Shown here in pieces: positions 39,001 through 44,569 of a DNA stretch of 64,000 bases; position 1 is the stretch's first letter; each line of letters opens with the position of its first letter. The translations under genes were made by a program, and so were the position numbers. The notes under the pieces are model-generated. The model searched no databases. It was not told the DNA's origin and saw only the letters and a list, made by a program, of their open reading frames with translations. Source of the stretch: Coprococcus sp. (GTDB lineage: Bacteria > Bacillota_A > Clostridia > Lachnospirales > Lachnospiraceae); assembly GCA_017624085.1 (NCBI GenBank), contig JAGANU010000004.1, positions 62,001 through 126,000 of the forward strand, given 5' to 3'.

Positions 39001-40250
39001 ATGTTGCCTATATCCTTTGGCTGGATTGTAAATGGAACATCTACTGTTCCAACGTAGCTGCCAAGTCCGGTTATCTTCACAGACGCTTTCTTTGACGAAG
39101 TACTTGCATTTACATTGTCGCTATAGGACACGACCTTGAAGTCTGTTCCATTTGTAAGTGTGCTTCCGTTGTAGGTTACAACAGGAACCGGCTCATGAGC
39201 CTGTCCATTATATACAAAGCTTCCGGATATGCTGATTTCTGCATCCGTTAAGCTCTTAACACTGTCTGCCGATACAATAGAGAAGGTCTTCGTAATACTT
39301 CCGTAGTATCTTTCACTCATACCGGTGATAACAGCTGTTGCAGTACCGATATCTGTATTATTGCTGTATGTAATCTCGTAGTCGTAGTTCTTGATAAGCG
39401 GACTTCCGCTTTTTAAATCTATAAGTGTAGGCTCCGGGGTGACCGCCTGCCCTGTGTATGGGTATTTTTCTCCCAGTGACACTGACACATTCTCTTCGTT
39501 TGCAATGTCGGCCTCAACGATAGTGAAGTAAAGATTCATTTCACCCTCATCGCCAACCAAATAATTACTTCCCGAAAGAGAGGTAACCGTAATAAACGGT
39601 CCGTATACATCTCCGGGATCCACTTCCCCGGCACGGTCCACATTGCAGTAGGTTACCTTGTAATCAAGATTCTGTGTAAGGTATATTTTGGATGTGGAGC
39701 CTGTCCTCACTGTAATTTCAGGCATTACATCACCTGCTGTATATCGAAGCTCCGGATACGGACTTACTGTATACACTTCTCCATCAAGAAGGAAACAGTT
39801 TGCCGCACTGATACTCCTTTGTTTAATGGTGAAGTTCTTTCGAACCTCTCCTGTGTAACCGGCACTCTCTTTACCTGTTGCAATGATTGTGGCTGTTCCT
39901 ACCTTATCATTGTTCTCGTATGATATGGTGTAACATGAGGCAGCAAGCTTAGTCCCGTTTGTAACCGATATATACCTGGTAGGTATGGTAGTCCGACCTG
40001 TCGGGTTATATACCTGGGTCAGATATATATCAGAAATATTGAGGTAATAACCTGCTTCTGCCAGGTTCGTAAGCTCCGTCTCTGCAAGAGCTGCTCCCTC
40101 CTCCTTTTCGGCATCAGTCGGGGTAGACACGCCCACTGCGTCCCCGGCAAATGCCCTCACATATGCATAATCACTTTGGAACATCACGGACGCAGCCATG
40201 ATGAATGCCATGATAAATGCAATAATCCTTTTAAAGCTACATTTTGTCAT
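24069..40250 (-). CDS. Giant secreted protein with ~63 tandem Ig-like repeats and four FN3 domains
   Basis: A single uninterrupted frame of 5,393 residues. Residues 1-35 form a signal peptide (likely cleavage after AFA). About 63 tandem repeats of ~78 residues follow to residue ~5023. A typical repeat has YTGxxITPxVTV, then TLxxGxDYTVSYSNN and GTATVTITGKGNYTGT, and ends KTFxI; the spacing suggests small all-beta (Ig/MBG-like) domains. Residues 5024-5393 are four fibronectin type III domains (93, 91, 92 and 94 residues). There is no LPXTG signal, transmembrane tail, SLH or choline-binding repeat, so it is released or held non-covalently. It has its own promoter and the downstream terminator at 23986-24036. 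Upstream neighbours are an APKTG protein, sortase B and an LCP protein. An adhesin, matrix or surface-filament role is inference. Confidence 0.93.
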   Translation of the reverse strand: MTKCSFKRIIAFIMAFIMAASVMFQSDYAYVRAFAGDAVGVSTPTDAEKEEGAALAETELTNLAEAGYYLNISDIYLTQVYNPTGRTTIPTRYISVTNGTKLAASCYTISYENNDKVGTATIIATGKESAGYTGEVRKNFTIKQRSISAANCFLLDGEVYTVSPYPELRYTAGDVMPEITVRTGSTSKIYLTQNLDYKVTYCNVDRAGEVDPGDVYGPFITVTSLSGSNYLVGDEGEMNLYFTIVEADIANEENVSVSLGEKYPYTGQAVTPEPTLIDLKSGSPLIKNYDYEITYSNNTDIGTATAVITGMSERYYGSITKTFSIVSADSVKSLTDAEISISGSFVYNGQAHEPVPVVTYNGSTLTNGTDFKVVSYSDNVNASTSSKKASVKITGLGSYVGTVDVPFTIQPKDIGNITYTATDAAYNPNNKNVMQSGTTVSVMDGTTPLTLSQDFYLDFTEFNNGKKYDVGTYSFDIKGTGNYTGTKAATFNIVPADIGTAVITVDPQDFTGLPLTPVPSKVTYNGATLTAGTDYEVYTYSNNTNIGANAVVTIRGLNNFTGTADGKFTIKTDKISMADVSIGSITGVVYTGSQLTPKATLTYQGTTLTEGTDYESSYGENLLPGTGTVTFTGKGEYAGSVDRKFTISAKNIGDDDVVCDYTQDYEYTGQTIVPVVKLTYNNMELIQGVDYKVTTSAVEAGENQIVWIDAISSLTQKYTGSRSIKINVVAPSGNIGDLPDPVIEDQYYTGSEIVPQFTLKNGDYVLKEGVDYTVTGSSNVNVGTAVLTITGLGTYEDGEKILTFKILPKPFEELEINYSQSVDYAMGQAVYPDVTIMNGSNVLEEGIDYEITYDNNVNASEEATFTITSLNDNYEGGPVTKTFTVSPLQIKQTQGFSITDIDDQQYTGSEISPAVTIKKSYSGKTYILMQDVDYTVTFGDNNVEVGNEVNVTIEGIGNFAGTITKTFNIVKRELSSCVISSIPNQSYTGSAITPSITIKNGEETLEEGTDYTLKYSNNIEVGTATVYITGAGSNYTGTVTRSFSIVKESISLVGDDKLTVEGLEDQVYNFGNLITPEFTVKYDGIAMRHGSEYTYSFSNNKNVGTATLTISGCGKYSGSVAFYFDIQAFDISGGVLELDTVSTEYTGGEITPQPLHILTDDIIRESSFEDFTVSYDSNVNVGTGSVTITAKTTGNYKGSLTQTFLITALDISGATVTADDAEYTGEEQTPAVTVTLKNGELLGEENYTVFYSDNVEIGTASITVEAKEDGNYKGTASGSFKITAIDISKAVIAAIEDQTYTGREICPAISVTYKDKQLEEDVDYVVSGYDSNVNAGADASVTITGKGLYGGTKSAGFTINPASVDTLRIMEIDDQVYTGYAVTPKVFVYNVDTLLTEATDYTVSYENNIEVTTSESLAKATITGKGNYTGSVVKTFAIAKGIIDFSKATLSIVDEGPFVYQFGKNIEPEISVSLDGSVLPKECYTVTYSDNVDAGVATITAKGNDNYKGQVQTTFTIAKYSIASGSLVLGENSFVYTGSAIEPEVSGIVCNDNTIDVDSSFTVSYSDNVNKGTATVTVTANEASNFTGKISDTYTISAADISKAEITVANQVYSGVAVKPEPVVSVGGRTLTPVSDYLVTYENNIAAGTAQLTITGTGNYKGQAATSFRIARKDIAECGISDIEGQIWTGKEITPAVSVKHGNITLVNDVDYTVEYQDNVDVTENAKATITGIGNYTGTKVLNFSISRTIVSIKNAVVGTIPNATYAFGGELKPEITVTYGEDTLTEGVDYNVTYKNNVNAGTASVIITGTGFYNDTKTVSFVIDPADVSKGTLSIDSAKLVYNGTAQLPNVSSIVVGDNKVPEADRIYFDITGADNVNVGTATITATAKTGTNYQGSVSATFEIISQSLADAEMIVDDVVFQNKELTPGVTVTLGGKTLVYNKDYTTSYSNNIAVGEATVTIKGTGNYTGTASKSFNILPRSIESAAIEVADQVYTGSSITPDVVVTLGSEVLSEGTDYTVSYSDNIFAGTGTVTVTGKGNYKGEAAETFKIAKADISGGSVSKVFDQTYTGQPITPAVTVTLANGKLLTAETDYDVAYSNNINVTSLGKEATITITAKGNYTGQLKTTFVINPRSVSGITVNGYSDKVSYTGKEITFDSLSVLDGDEELVFGTDFTVTYYNNINVTKNDDTYFEIIGLGNYTGNRKYSFVIDSKSIADCDIKAIPSQIWTGREITPEVVINNGDITLTQGTDFDVTYENNIDETTELKQAKAIITGKSNYSGSVTKEFTISRILVDISNADISQIDDQTFDFGRALTPGVIVSYKGETLTQDVDYKLDYANNVNVGEATVTISGIGGYNKSVVRTFRILPADITGGSITLKGNSFPYTGSSIAPSVTRITVSTANGEEIITDLSSFDITYSDNVNAGTASVSVAAKSDTNYTGTAAATFEITKASIETANVEAQNGVYSGSEITPDVTVTLGEKTLVRDTDYTVTYSDNVAAGSSAKVIVTGAGNYSGTVNSTFEIAQRSISDGVCGIPSQVYTGSDITPEISLTVAGKKLAADVDYTVTYENNRNVSTDTALACAVLKGTGNYTGRLSVYFSITPKSLASSDVSDVPAYEYTGDPIMPEVVVTNGGAVLTEGRDYDVTYSDNVDKGTSAKVIVTGKGNYQGTVTKLFEICMASISGAEVSNVPENAVYTGDSIVFDNISVVLNDKILSYGSDYTISYENNIDVTTDEKKAYVLIKGAGNYGGQIKKSFDIVPKDIALCKADDISGQIYTGSSVTPEVAVRDGSIVLSENEDYVVSYNNNVNITKNAQAIITGMGNYTGQIVVTFSISKEVLDISDAVIGAVADEYFNFGEAVTPDITVTLGGKTLEKGVDYGVLYTDNIKPGTATITVTGIDQNKGSVSTTFNILPIDIKNAVITLKKQEYVYTSAAVEAELSGITVTRNGVDKLVTDFSAFDTSFSNNTNVGEALVTVAAKDGQGYTGSASASYSIVAGTIKDAEVVIDSEVYTGEAVIPVSHVTLAGKILTNGVDYVISCTNNIDASDKAAYTITGVGNYTGTLSGYFTIASKKLNRADIVVDSGVFTGSAVTPELAVTLDGKTLTKDVDYTAAYSDNINVTSGTAKAVVVITGIGNYSGTAETVFDILPMDIEQLDIADIEPLGYTGSPARPEIVMTHGSVRLVAGTDYSVDYQDNMAVTKNARAVITGKGNYTGSVSKTFEIKACSIESAEVSGIADTVVYSGDDIVFEGIKVTINGRLLENNTDYSVSYINNRNVTTDSNPAVCTITGKGNYVGEVSRSFTITAKNIARCSIDPVGGQIYTGSPITPEVVIRDGDKVLKENVDYTVSYGNNVDITENAEISIKGIGNYKGTAAAVFTIAKQIIDISKASISKPDDQYYDFGNEIRPEVTLTYGGKTLVADVDYELVYISNISEGTATIQANGINTNTGSVSTTFKILPIDIKGGDVTLSYDSVEYTGSALKPEVIMLTVSREGKQETVTSLGAFDITYSDNTNVGTATVTVTAKTGSGFTGSTSKTFTIEKVDLSGAIISVDGSYTYTGSAIVPKYTVSLGGKVLVKDKDYTESCSNNVAAGSSAMVTVTGTGNYKGMCAANFTIAPKNIKTITAKVEEVTYSGEALTPEITVTLDDEILNPQIDYTVTYSNNVNATSQDERAVAQITGVGNFEGTVTVLFEIKARDISAAIVGDIPAQKYTGKEITPSVSVSLDGKELVYGTDYTVSYEDNIAVSSSAKAVIIGKGNYTGSCTKTFEINNISIEAATVTGIPVSAVYTGKEITFDDIIVTFDGKTLSEDVDYEVRYKDNIDVTDRAMVIITAKGNYSGKLERTFSITAKEISACSVDAIEGQIYTGSEIKPAVTVRDGGKLLVSGTDYTVSYSNNINVTSGDSKAVVTIEGTGNYKGQTSVTFAISKTVNDITKAVISKIPDQYFNMDQPLTPDVTVTLDGQELVKDQDYSVVYVNNVDEGEATVIVKGINNNTGSVSGKFNIVPVDISDGIITLDAASYVYTGMAVKPEITSFVVKRLGKNVKVTAFDNLEITYTSNTDVGTGKVTISAIEKEGFVGSVSRTFEIVGLSVENATVNVENGTYTGSAVTPSYTVELGGRTLVCGVDYEAAFSNNVNASDSAVLTITGKGNYSGMNSVRFTINPRKLTDAIVETAAARYTGKAVTPAFTVTVGSRILVEDTDFTAEYSDNVNVTSQSSKAYVTITGKGNYTGTATESFDILPRDISLAEIKEIERQQYTGNPVTPAITVADGDITLVSGVDYTVSYRNNIESGEEAEVVVTGKGNYTGTISRMFAIGGADISDAVVSGIKDSVSYTGTNIVFAGLKVTYKTELLTAGKDYTVSYSNNINVTDKAVITITGQGNYSGTLVRYFAITRKNIADSDCHVGEIGGQVYTGSEITPEVIVTYNNVTLTEDVDYEISYSNNIAPTTTAPAKAVITGKGSYTGTVVREFSITKAPVNISGAKVQAIADQEFARQYITPEVTITYNSEELVLGTDYKISYSNNFNVGTATVYITGYGNYVGSKKITFNITKRDISDFKAELSGTVYSYTGKAITPAVSSVENTGISYALDEDEINELIVKYTDNINVGKAKVTLTAAGTSNYTGSITSEFDISPLNIEGATVTADTMEYTGSAVTPKAVVMMNGLVLSGNDYEVTCSNNIYVGKGRIQITGKGNYTGTVAGTFDITARSIKNCTVTVGAVAENNSGVIVPSVSVKNGDVLLVEGKDYTVSCEQTGDATSKAKVVITGRGNYKDSVTNYVSIAKLSLTDAVLLGVEDKVYTGTNVTQNVTVLLGEKQLTLGEDYSIRYINNLHVGTATVIITGIGNYTDSIRKNFVISRRDISKEADITGIRAEVTYTGRAFKFTNMKITWAGTVLKEGVDYTVSYKNNSGITLTRTSKASFTVTFLKDFKGRITQQFRIKAFDISEATVTPISDKTYTGSAIKPAVKVTIDNTVIDPEEYEVVYSSNKYPGIATVKITGLNNFYGTKTVTFNILPSKVSGLKFVKSTTSAVKVSWSAVKYAQGYEVYYSKDGKTYTKAGGTTQLTYTLSKLASGRNYYIAVKAYVKASNTKLLYSASKATLLTGTHPAKVTGITYSSRNATVIHAKWNKVSGASGYKVYRTDNAGKKYVEVGKTASNSIKISGLKASTAYKIKVVAYRYVGKTVLWSAENAAKIMTTPTAVTGLTASKNSTTSIKLSWRKVSSADGYMVYRKSGTTYKKIGTIKSNATTSFVSSRLTSGTAYSYKVTAYKKFGTVVVQNAGAKLSTVTLPATPVVAVKAGASKLITAWNPVKGADGYVIYMSTSRTTGFKKIAAVKSTAKSQYTKTGLVKGKTYYVKLRAYKKTASGKLFYSSYSTVRYAKVQ
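25172..35030 (-). repeat. Six-copy, seven-domain higher-order repeat array
   Basis: Repeats 22-63 of the giant protein fall into six consecutive units of seven domains. Approximate unit borders in reading order are 35030, 33378, 31735, 30097, 28452, 26808 and 25172, giving unit lengths of 1.64-1.65 kb. Position 1 of each unit has a FG/aromatic insertion before PEVTV (weaker in the last two units), position 2 is longer (~82 residues), position 6 has ITF/IVF in place of ITP, and position 7 mostly has GQIYTG or GQIWTG. Units are diverged, so this is old duplication. Confidence 0.85.
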
Positions 40251-40297
40251 AATTTACTCCGCCTTTCTTTTATGTATATAAGCCCTATTTATGTGTA

Positions 40298-40326
40298 ATT
40301 TTACCAAAAATCAATATAGTATTCAA
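40298..40326 (-). promoter_or_regulatory. Promoter of the giant repeat gene
   Basis: TTGAAT (40321-40326) and TAAAAT (40298-40303), 17-base spacer, on minus. It lies after the upstream gene's terminator, so the giant gene can be transcribed alone. The ribosome site is GGCGGAG ahead of the ATG at 40250. Confidence 0.65.
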
Positions 40327-40357
40327 TGATTTATATTAATGTTTTACCTTATTTTTC

Positions 40358-40420
40358 ACAAAAAAACAGACTACTTCGTACAATGGGCACAAATCCACAC
40401 ATACAAAATAGTCTGTTTTT
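40358..40420 (-). terminator. Terminator after the APKTG protein gene
   Basis: A 12-bp stem (40409-40420 with 40362-40373) with a loop of ~35 bases, followed by seven T on the minus strand. The long loop makes it weaker than the other terminators in the window. Confidence 0.7.
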
Positions 40421-40447
40421 ATATGTTAATATCCAGAAGCTGTTATT

Positions 40448-41062
40448 TTACTTTCTCTTAAGCATATAAACTGACACACCGGCACCTAAAAGTGCAACCA
40501 CACCCATAAGAACAAACACAGGAAGGCTGTCTCCCGTCTTAGGAGCTACACCCGGGTCATTGATTACGTCATCTTCACCGCCGAATTCAATCTCTTCCTT
40601 AACGAATATGGCAAGCTGTCCCTCTGAAGGAAACTCCACATAAAGCGCTCCGTCAGCCAGCTCAAAACCAATACTCTCCCATAATCCATCTGTCGGTAGA
40701 AATCTAAGCTGAACATTCATATCTGAGGTTATGGATGCTCCTCGTATTTCAGTTGTCTCTATATCAGAAAAATCATAACCATCAAGAGCTGTTACTGAAA
40801 ATACAGCAAGGGTTGAGAAACCTTCAAGGCTCTTATCACCAAGCACAACCGCAGGATCATCACCGAACATCAACGCATCCACATCCGGTATGGATGTATC
40901 TGCCTGAGAAATAAGAATATTGTCTGAGTCTGTCTCAAAGACTGTATCAGGACTCTTATTTGCAAGTGCCGTAACACTAAAAGCCATCGTCATAATCATC
41001 GCCAACAGCACTGTACGAAATCTCTTTGTCCTTTTTTTCGTTCTTACCATATATCCCTTCAT
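40448..41062 (-). CDS. Small cell-wall-anchored protein with APKTG sorting signal
   Basis: A 204-residue exported protein. It has a basic N-terminus (VRTKKRTKRFR), a hydrophobic segment ending near ALA, a ~140-residue mature domain without a known family, and a C-terminal cell-wall sorting signal: APKTGDS, a hydrophobic helix (VFVLMGVVALLGAGVSVYML) and KRK. The APKTG form resembles (S/P)PXTG-type motifs used by clostridial class B sortases, and such a sortase is encoded 140 bases upstream, so it is the likely substrate. The ATG at 41062 is chosen because AAAGGAG precedes it by eight bases. Function of the exposed domain is unknown. Confidence 0.85.
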   Translation of the reverse strand: MKGYMVRTKKRTKRFRTVLLAMIMTMAFSVTALANKSPDTVFETDSDNILISQADTSIPDVDALMFGDDPAVVLGDKSLEGFSTLAVFSVTALDGYDFSDIETTEIRGASITSDMNVQLRFLPTDGLWESIGFELADGALYVEFPSEGQLAIFVKEEIEFGGEDDVINDPGVAPKTGDSLPVFVLMGVVALLGAGVSVYMLKRK

Positions 41063-41202
41063 GTAATCCACTCCTTTTATATCATTTGCCCATAACATGA
41101 AATATTGATTATCACATTACATGCCCATTTTTCTTATATTAGCATCACAAAAAAACAGCGTCAATTGTGCAAACTTCCGTTTTATAGTGAAAAATCTACA
41201 TG

Positions 41203-42165
41203 TCAGTTACTGTTTTCTTCCCACAAAACAGCCTGAACAATCCATCTTTTTCCATTTATTCCACAACATGTTGAAAGTGTCAGTATTTTATCCTCTACAT
41301 CTACCCTTTGGTCATTTTTCACAATACCTGTCTCAAAATTCTCATTAAAAATGCTACTTAAGTATTTCTCCCTATCCTCCTTCCTGTCAAAATCAAAGGT
41401 TGCCAAAACACGTCTGTCATTCGTCCTATATGCCGCAAACACCTTATAGCACAAGGTTCTGCCCGGCAGATACACATACACGCCTCTGTAATTGTCCAGA
41501 AAATCACTATCCTCGTAATTATGAAGCGTTTTAAACATCGTTCCGGTAGACATATTGTGTCCGTATATCACAGTATCAAAATCCGTCATAGCTGTGCTGT
41601 TTTCCACATCTACAAAAATTGCTCCGTCAGGGCTATACCTGCCACTTGCATCATGACTTAAGTAATATGAGTTATCTTCCCCTGCCAAAATGGGATAATT
41701 CACATCTGTTCCGGGAATAAATATCCACCCTATTATATCCTCATTTATGGACTTTAGCTTTTCAAAATCCACCTTTATCTGCGGCATCTCCTCATGGCTT
41801 ATATCAGCCGCCTGCCTCCCTGTACCTCCTGATGAGGCGGTATCATATTCCACATATGTTCTAAGCTGTTTTTCTGTTTTTTCTGTTCTGTTATGGGTAA
41901 ATGCATATAGAACAACCCTCACAGCACAGAAGGAAAAGACAAGAACACATACGCCAAGTATGACTCGCCACAGCACACTCTCTTTTTTTGGGGAAGAGCT
42001 TTTATTATTTGTCCTTCTCCCGGAAGTAACCGGTGAATTTTCAGTGTGTCCGGCAACCTCCTGTTCATTTTCTGTCTGCCCGGCTTCTGACAATATTCTT
42101 GTGGCAAGGGCTACCGCGTCCAATATTTTCTTGTCGTCAATAATATTCCTTGGGGTTTCAGACAT
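41203..42165 (-). CDS. Class B sortase
   Basis: A 320-residue membrane-tethered transpeptidase that cleaves a sorting signal and attaches proteins to peptidoglycan. It has one N-terminal membrane helix (about 75-92) after a polar cytoplasmic stretch of ~70 residues, longer than usual. The catalytic residues are present: His in VIYGHNMSTG, Cys300 in TLSTC, and Arg307 in NGKRW. The fold pattern (GWIFIPGTDVNYPIL) is that of class B. It follows the LCP gene by six bases and precedes an APKTG-bearing protein, which is its probable substrate. Confidence 0.93.
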   Translation of the reverse strand: MSETPRNIIDDKKILDAVALATRILSEAGQTENEQEVAGHTENSPVTSGRRTNNKSSSPKKESVLWRVILGVCVLVFSFCAVRVVLYAFTHNRTEKTEKQLRTYVEYDTASSGGTGRQAADISHEEMPQIKVDFEKLKSINEDIIGWIFIPGTDVNYPILAGEDNSYYLSHDASGRYSPDGAIFVDVENSTAMTDFDTVIYGHNMSTGTMFKTLHNYEDSDFLDNYRGVYVYLPGRTLCYKVFAAYRTNDRRVLATFDFDRKEDREKYLSSIFNENFETGIVKNDQRVDVEDKILTLSTCCGINGKRWIVQAVLWEENSN

Positions 42166-42171
42166 ATCTTT

Positions 42172-43173
42172 TTACTCTGCTTTCCTGTAGAATGTATCAA
42201 TAATCAGCTCTGTCAGCTCTGCTTCGTCAGCCACATATCTGTCATAATAGTTTTCTCTGTCATAGGTTCCGTCCAGCTGGCATATCTCTATACTGTCAGG
42301 AGCTATTCTGCCGATTGTCCACGCCAGATACAGCAGCTGGCTCTTTGTAATATCAGTGTCAATATAATCCTTAACCTGATTATACATGTCAAATATGCCA
42401 AAAGGATTTTTCTTCAGCTTGTCAGCAACAGTCTCACACCATCCGCTTATATACTGCTTCTGCCTTTCAACCCTGAGGCTGTTTGTTCCGACTTTTCTCG
42501 AACGGCTTTTTCTCTCTGTAACATAGTAAAAGGCCTGTTCGTCTGACAGAACGGCTGTATCACCTTTTTTCAGTCCCGCTTTTTTTACATCCTCAAGTGC
42601 TGTTAAGCAAACACCACCTGCAAGACTGTTTATCACACCTATTCCGTCAATATCAAGGGAGCAGCTGGCACTAATAGGAAGTCCATGCAAAAGCCCGGAC
42701 ACAGAATCGAAGCAAAGCCTTCTGCCATCTGCGCAGGTCTTTCCATAGGAATAGGAAAGAGCGAGCTGCATATCCTTCGTTGCAATTGGCTTTCCTGCAA
42801 CATCGCATACTGTAACAGGGCCAATTGTATCTCTGTTTATGCAAATACATGTGATAGACTTTTTCTCTGTATCGATACATACGAGGGCAAGCATATCCGC
42901 CTGTCCCACAACCGACTCGCCTCTGGCATCTATACCCATACAAAGTATACTGATCATATTCTCATTGTAGGTGTACGTGTCTCCCTTATATGTAATTGCA
43001 TCCCCCTCCTGTATAACCTCCGGACATTTTGTCATATCAGGATATGAAGCCTTTGACAATCTTTCAAGCGAACTTTTTCCTGCTGCAGCAAATATAACAA
43101 TAGACACACAAATCACAATAACAATTGCAAAGACAGCTATAAGTATAACCTTTATTACCTTTTTTGCCTTCAT
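42172..43173 (-). CDS. LytR-CpsA-Psr (LCP) family protein
   Basis: A 333-residue membrane protein with a single N-terminal helix (about 8-30) and an outer LCP domain. LCP enzymes transfer polyprenyl-linked glycopolymers to peptidoglycan. Typical motifs: SILCMGIDARGE, GQADMLALVCID, ICINRDTI, the GIGVINSLAGGV core and SLRVERQKQYI with the lipid-binding Arg. It has GAAGG before its ATG. It is six bases from the sortase gene, so the two are one transcript, suggesting coordinated anchoring of surface material. Its glycan substrate is unknown. Confidence 0.88.
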   Translation of the reverse strand: MKAKKVIKVILIAVFAIVIVICVSIVIFAAAGKSSLERLSKASYPDMTKCPEVIQEGDAITYKGDTYTYNENMISILCMGIDARGESVVGQADMLALVCIDTEKKSITCICINRDTIGPVTVCDVAGKPIATKDMQLALSYSYGKTCADGRRLCFDSVSGLLHGLPISASCSLDIDGIGVINSLAGGVCLTALEDVKKAGLKKGDTAVLSDEQAFYYVTERKSRSRKVGTNSLRVERQKQYISGWCETVADKLKKNPFGIFDMYNQVKDYIDTDITKSQLLYLAWTIGRIAPDSIEICQLDGTYDRENYYDRYVADEAELTELIIDTFYRKAE

Positions 43174-43186
43174 AAATTTTCCTTCA

Positions 43187-43216
43187 AATAAGCGGCACGA
43201 AATAATCCGTGCCGCT
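43187..43216 (-). terminator. Possible terminator after glyA
   Basis: A perfect 9-bp GC-rich stem (43208-43216 with 43191-43199) lies between glyA and the LCP gene. On minus it is followed by TATTTG, a weak T tract, so read-through into the LCP-sortase genes is possible. Confidence 0.6.
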
Positions 43217-43242
43217 CACAAATAAACGATATAGTTAAGCTA

Positions 43243-44478
43243 TTATGCATACAGAGGATACTTAGAAACAATGCTCTTTACAAGAGCCTCAGCCTTCTCC
43301 TTGTCATGATCTAATACTGCTGCCTTGATTGCGTCAGCAATAATCTCCATGTCAGCCTCTGTTGCTCCTCTTGTTGTTACAGCAGGTGTTCCAAGTCTGA
43401 TTCCACTTGTTACAAATGGTGACTTAGGATCATTTGGTACTGTATTCTTATTTGCAGTAATATGAACCTCATCAAGAAGCTTCTCAACCTCTTTACCGGT
43501 AAGACCAAGTCTCTTGAGATCCATCAGCATAAGATGATTGTCTGTTCCACCTGACACGATATCAAAGCCTCTCTCAATAAGAGCCTTTGAAAGTGCAGCA
43601 GCGTTCTTTACTACCTGCTCCTGATATGCCTTAAACTCAGGTGAGAGAGCCTCCTTGAAGCACACTGCCTTACCTGCAATTACATGCATAAGAGGGCCTC
43701 CCTGTATACCAGGGAATACTGCCTTGTTGAAGTTGAACTTCTCGTTCACCTCGTTGCTGCACATAATCATTCCACCTCTTGGTCCGCGAAGTGTCTTATG
43801 TGTTGTTGTTGTTGTTACATGAGCATATGGGATTGGGCTCATATGAAGACCTGCAGCAACAAGTCCTGCAATGTGTGCCATATCTACCATAAGATATGCG
43901 CCAACCTCATCTGCAATCTCTCTGAATTTCTTGAAATCAAGTGCTCTTGCATAAGCTGAAGCTCCTGCAACAATAAGCTTCGGCTTGCACTCCTTGGCAA
44001 TGGCAAGAACATTATCATAATCAACAAAGCCGTCATCGTTTACTCCGTAAGGAACACAGTTGAAATATTTACCTGACATGTTAACAGGTGAACCATGTGT
44101 AAGATGTCCGCCGTGGTCAAGATTCATTCCCATAAACGTGTCTCCAGGATTCATAATTGCAAAGAACACCGCCATGTTCGCCTGGGCACCTGAATGAGGC
44201 TGTACATTAACATACTCGCATCCAAACAGCTCCTTAGCCCTCTGTCTTGCGAGCTCCTCAACTACATCTACATACTGGCATCCGCCATAATATCTCTTTC
44301 CCGGATAACCCTCTGCATACTTATTGGTGAGATGACTTCCCATAGCTGCCATAACCGCCTTTGACACAATATTCTCTGAAGCGATAAGCTCAAGATTGTT
44401 ATTCTGTCTGTTAAACTCGTCTGTCATAGCTGCAGCTACCTCAGCATCTACCTTTGTAATTTCGTCAAAACTGAACAT
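43243..44478 (-). CDS. glyA: Serine hydroxymethyltransferase
   Basis: GlyA converts serine and tetrahydrofolate to glycine and methylene-tetrahydrofolate, using pyridoxal phosphate. The 411-residue protein has LIASENIVS (about 31-39), the [10 protein letters not shown] block (58-67), [12 protein letters not shown] (199-210) and the cofactor lysine Lys228 in [14 protein letters not shown]. The ATG at 44478 is chosen because GGAGG lies eight bases upstream; an in-frame GTG three codons earlier would overlap that site. It has its own promoter at 44509-44538. Confidence 0.98.
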   Translation of the reverse strand: MFSFDEITKVDAEVAAAMTDEFNRQNNNLELIASENIVSKAVMAAMGSHLTNKYAEGYPGKRYYGGCQYVDVVEELARQRAKELFGCEYVNVQPHSGAQANMAVFFAIMNPGDTFMGMNLDHGGHLTHGSPVNMSGKYFNCVPYGVNDDGFVDYDNVLAIAKECKPKLIVAGASAYARALDFKKFREIADEVGAYLMVDMAHIAGLVAAGLHMSPIPYAHVTTTTTHKTLRGPRGGMIMCSNEVNEKFNFNKAVFPGIQGGPLMHVIAGKAVCFKEALSPEFKAYQEQVVKNAAALSKALIERGFDIVSGGTDNHLMLMDLKRLGLTGKEVEKLLDEVHITANKNTVPNDPKSPFVTSGIRLGTPAVTTRGATEADMEIIADAIKAAVLDHDKEKAEALVKSIVSKYPLYA

Positions 44479-44508
44479 TCCTTGCACCTCCGATAAAAAA
44501 TTTACTCT

Positions 44509-44538
44509 ATTATACCCTTATACACATTGCTTTTTCAA
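44509..44538 (-). promoter_or_regulatory. glyA promoter
   Basis: TTGAAA (44533-44538) and TATAAT (44509-44514) with an 18-base spacer on minus. Confidence 0.75.
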
Positions 44539-44569
44539 CACGAAAAGATTGTTTTTTCAATTCTTATTG

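Noticed and set aside
24069..40250. Tandem periodicity read as a CRISPR or simple satellite array
   Set aside because: The period of ~234 bases is that of protein repeats in one open frame, with diverged copies and no spacers.
44479..44487. GTG start three codons earlier for glyA
   Set aside because: It overlaps the ribosome-binding GGAGG, which is placed correctly for the ATG at 44478.
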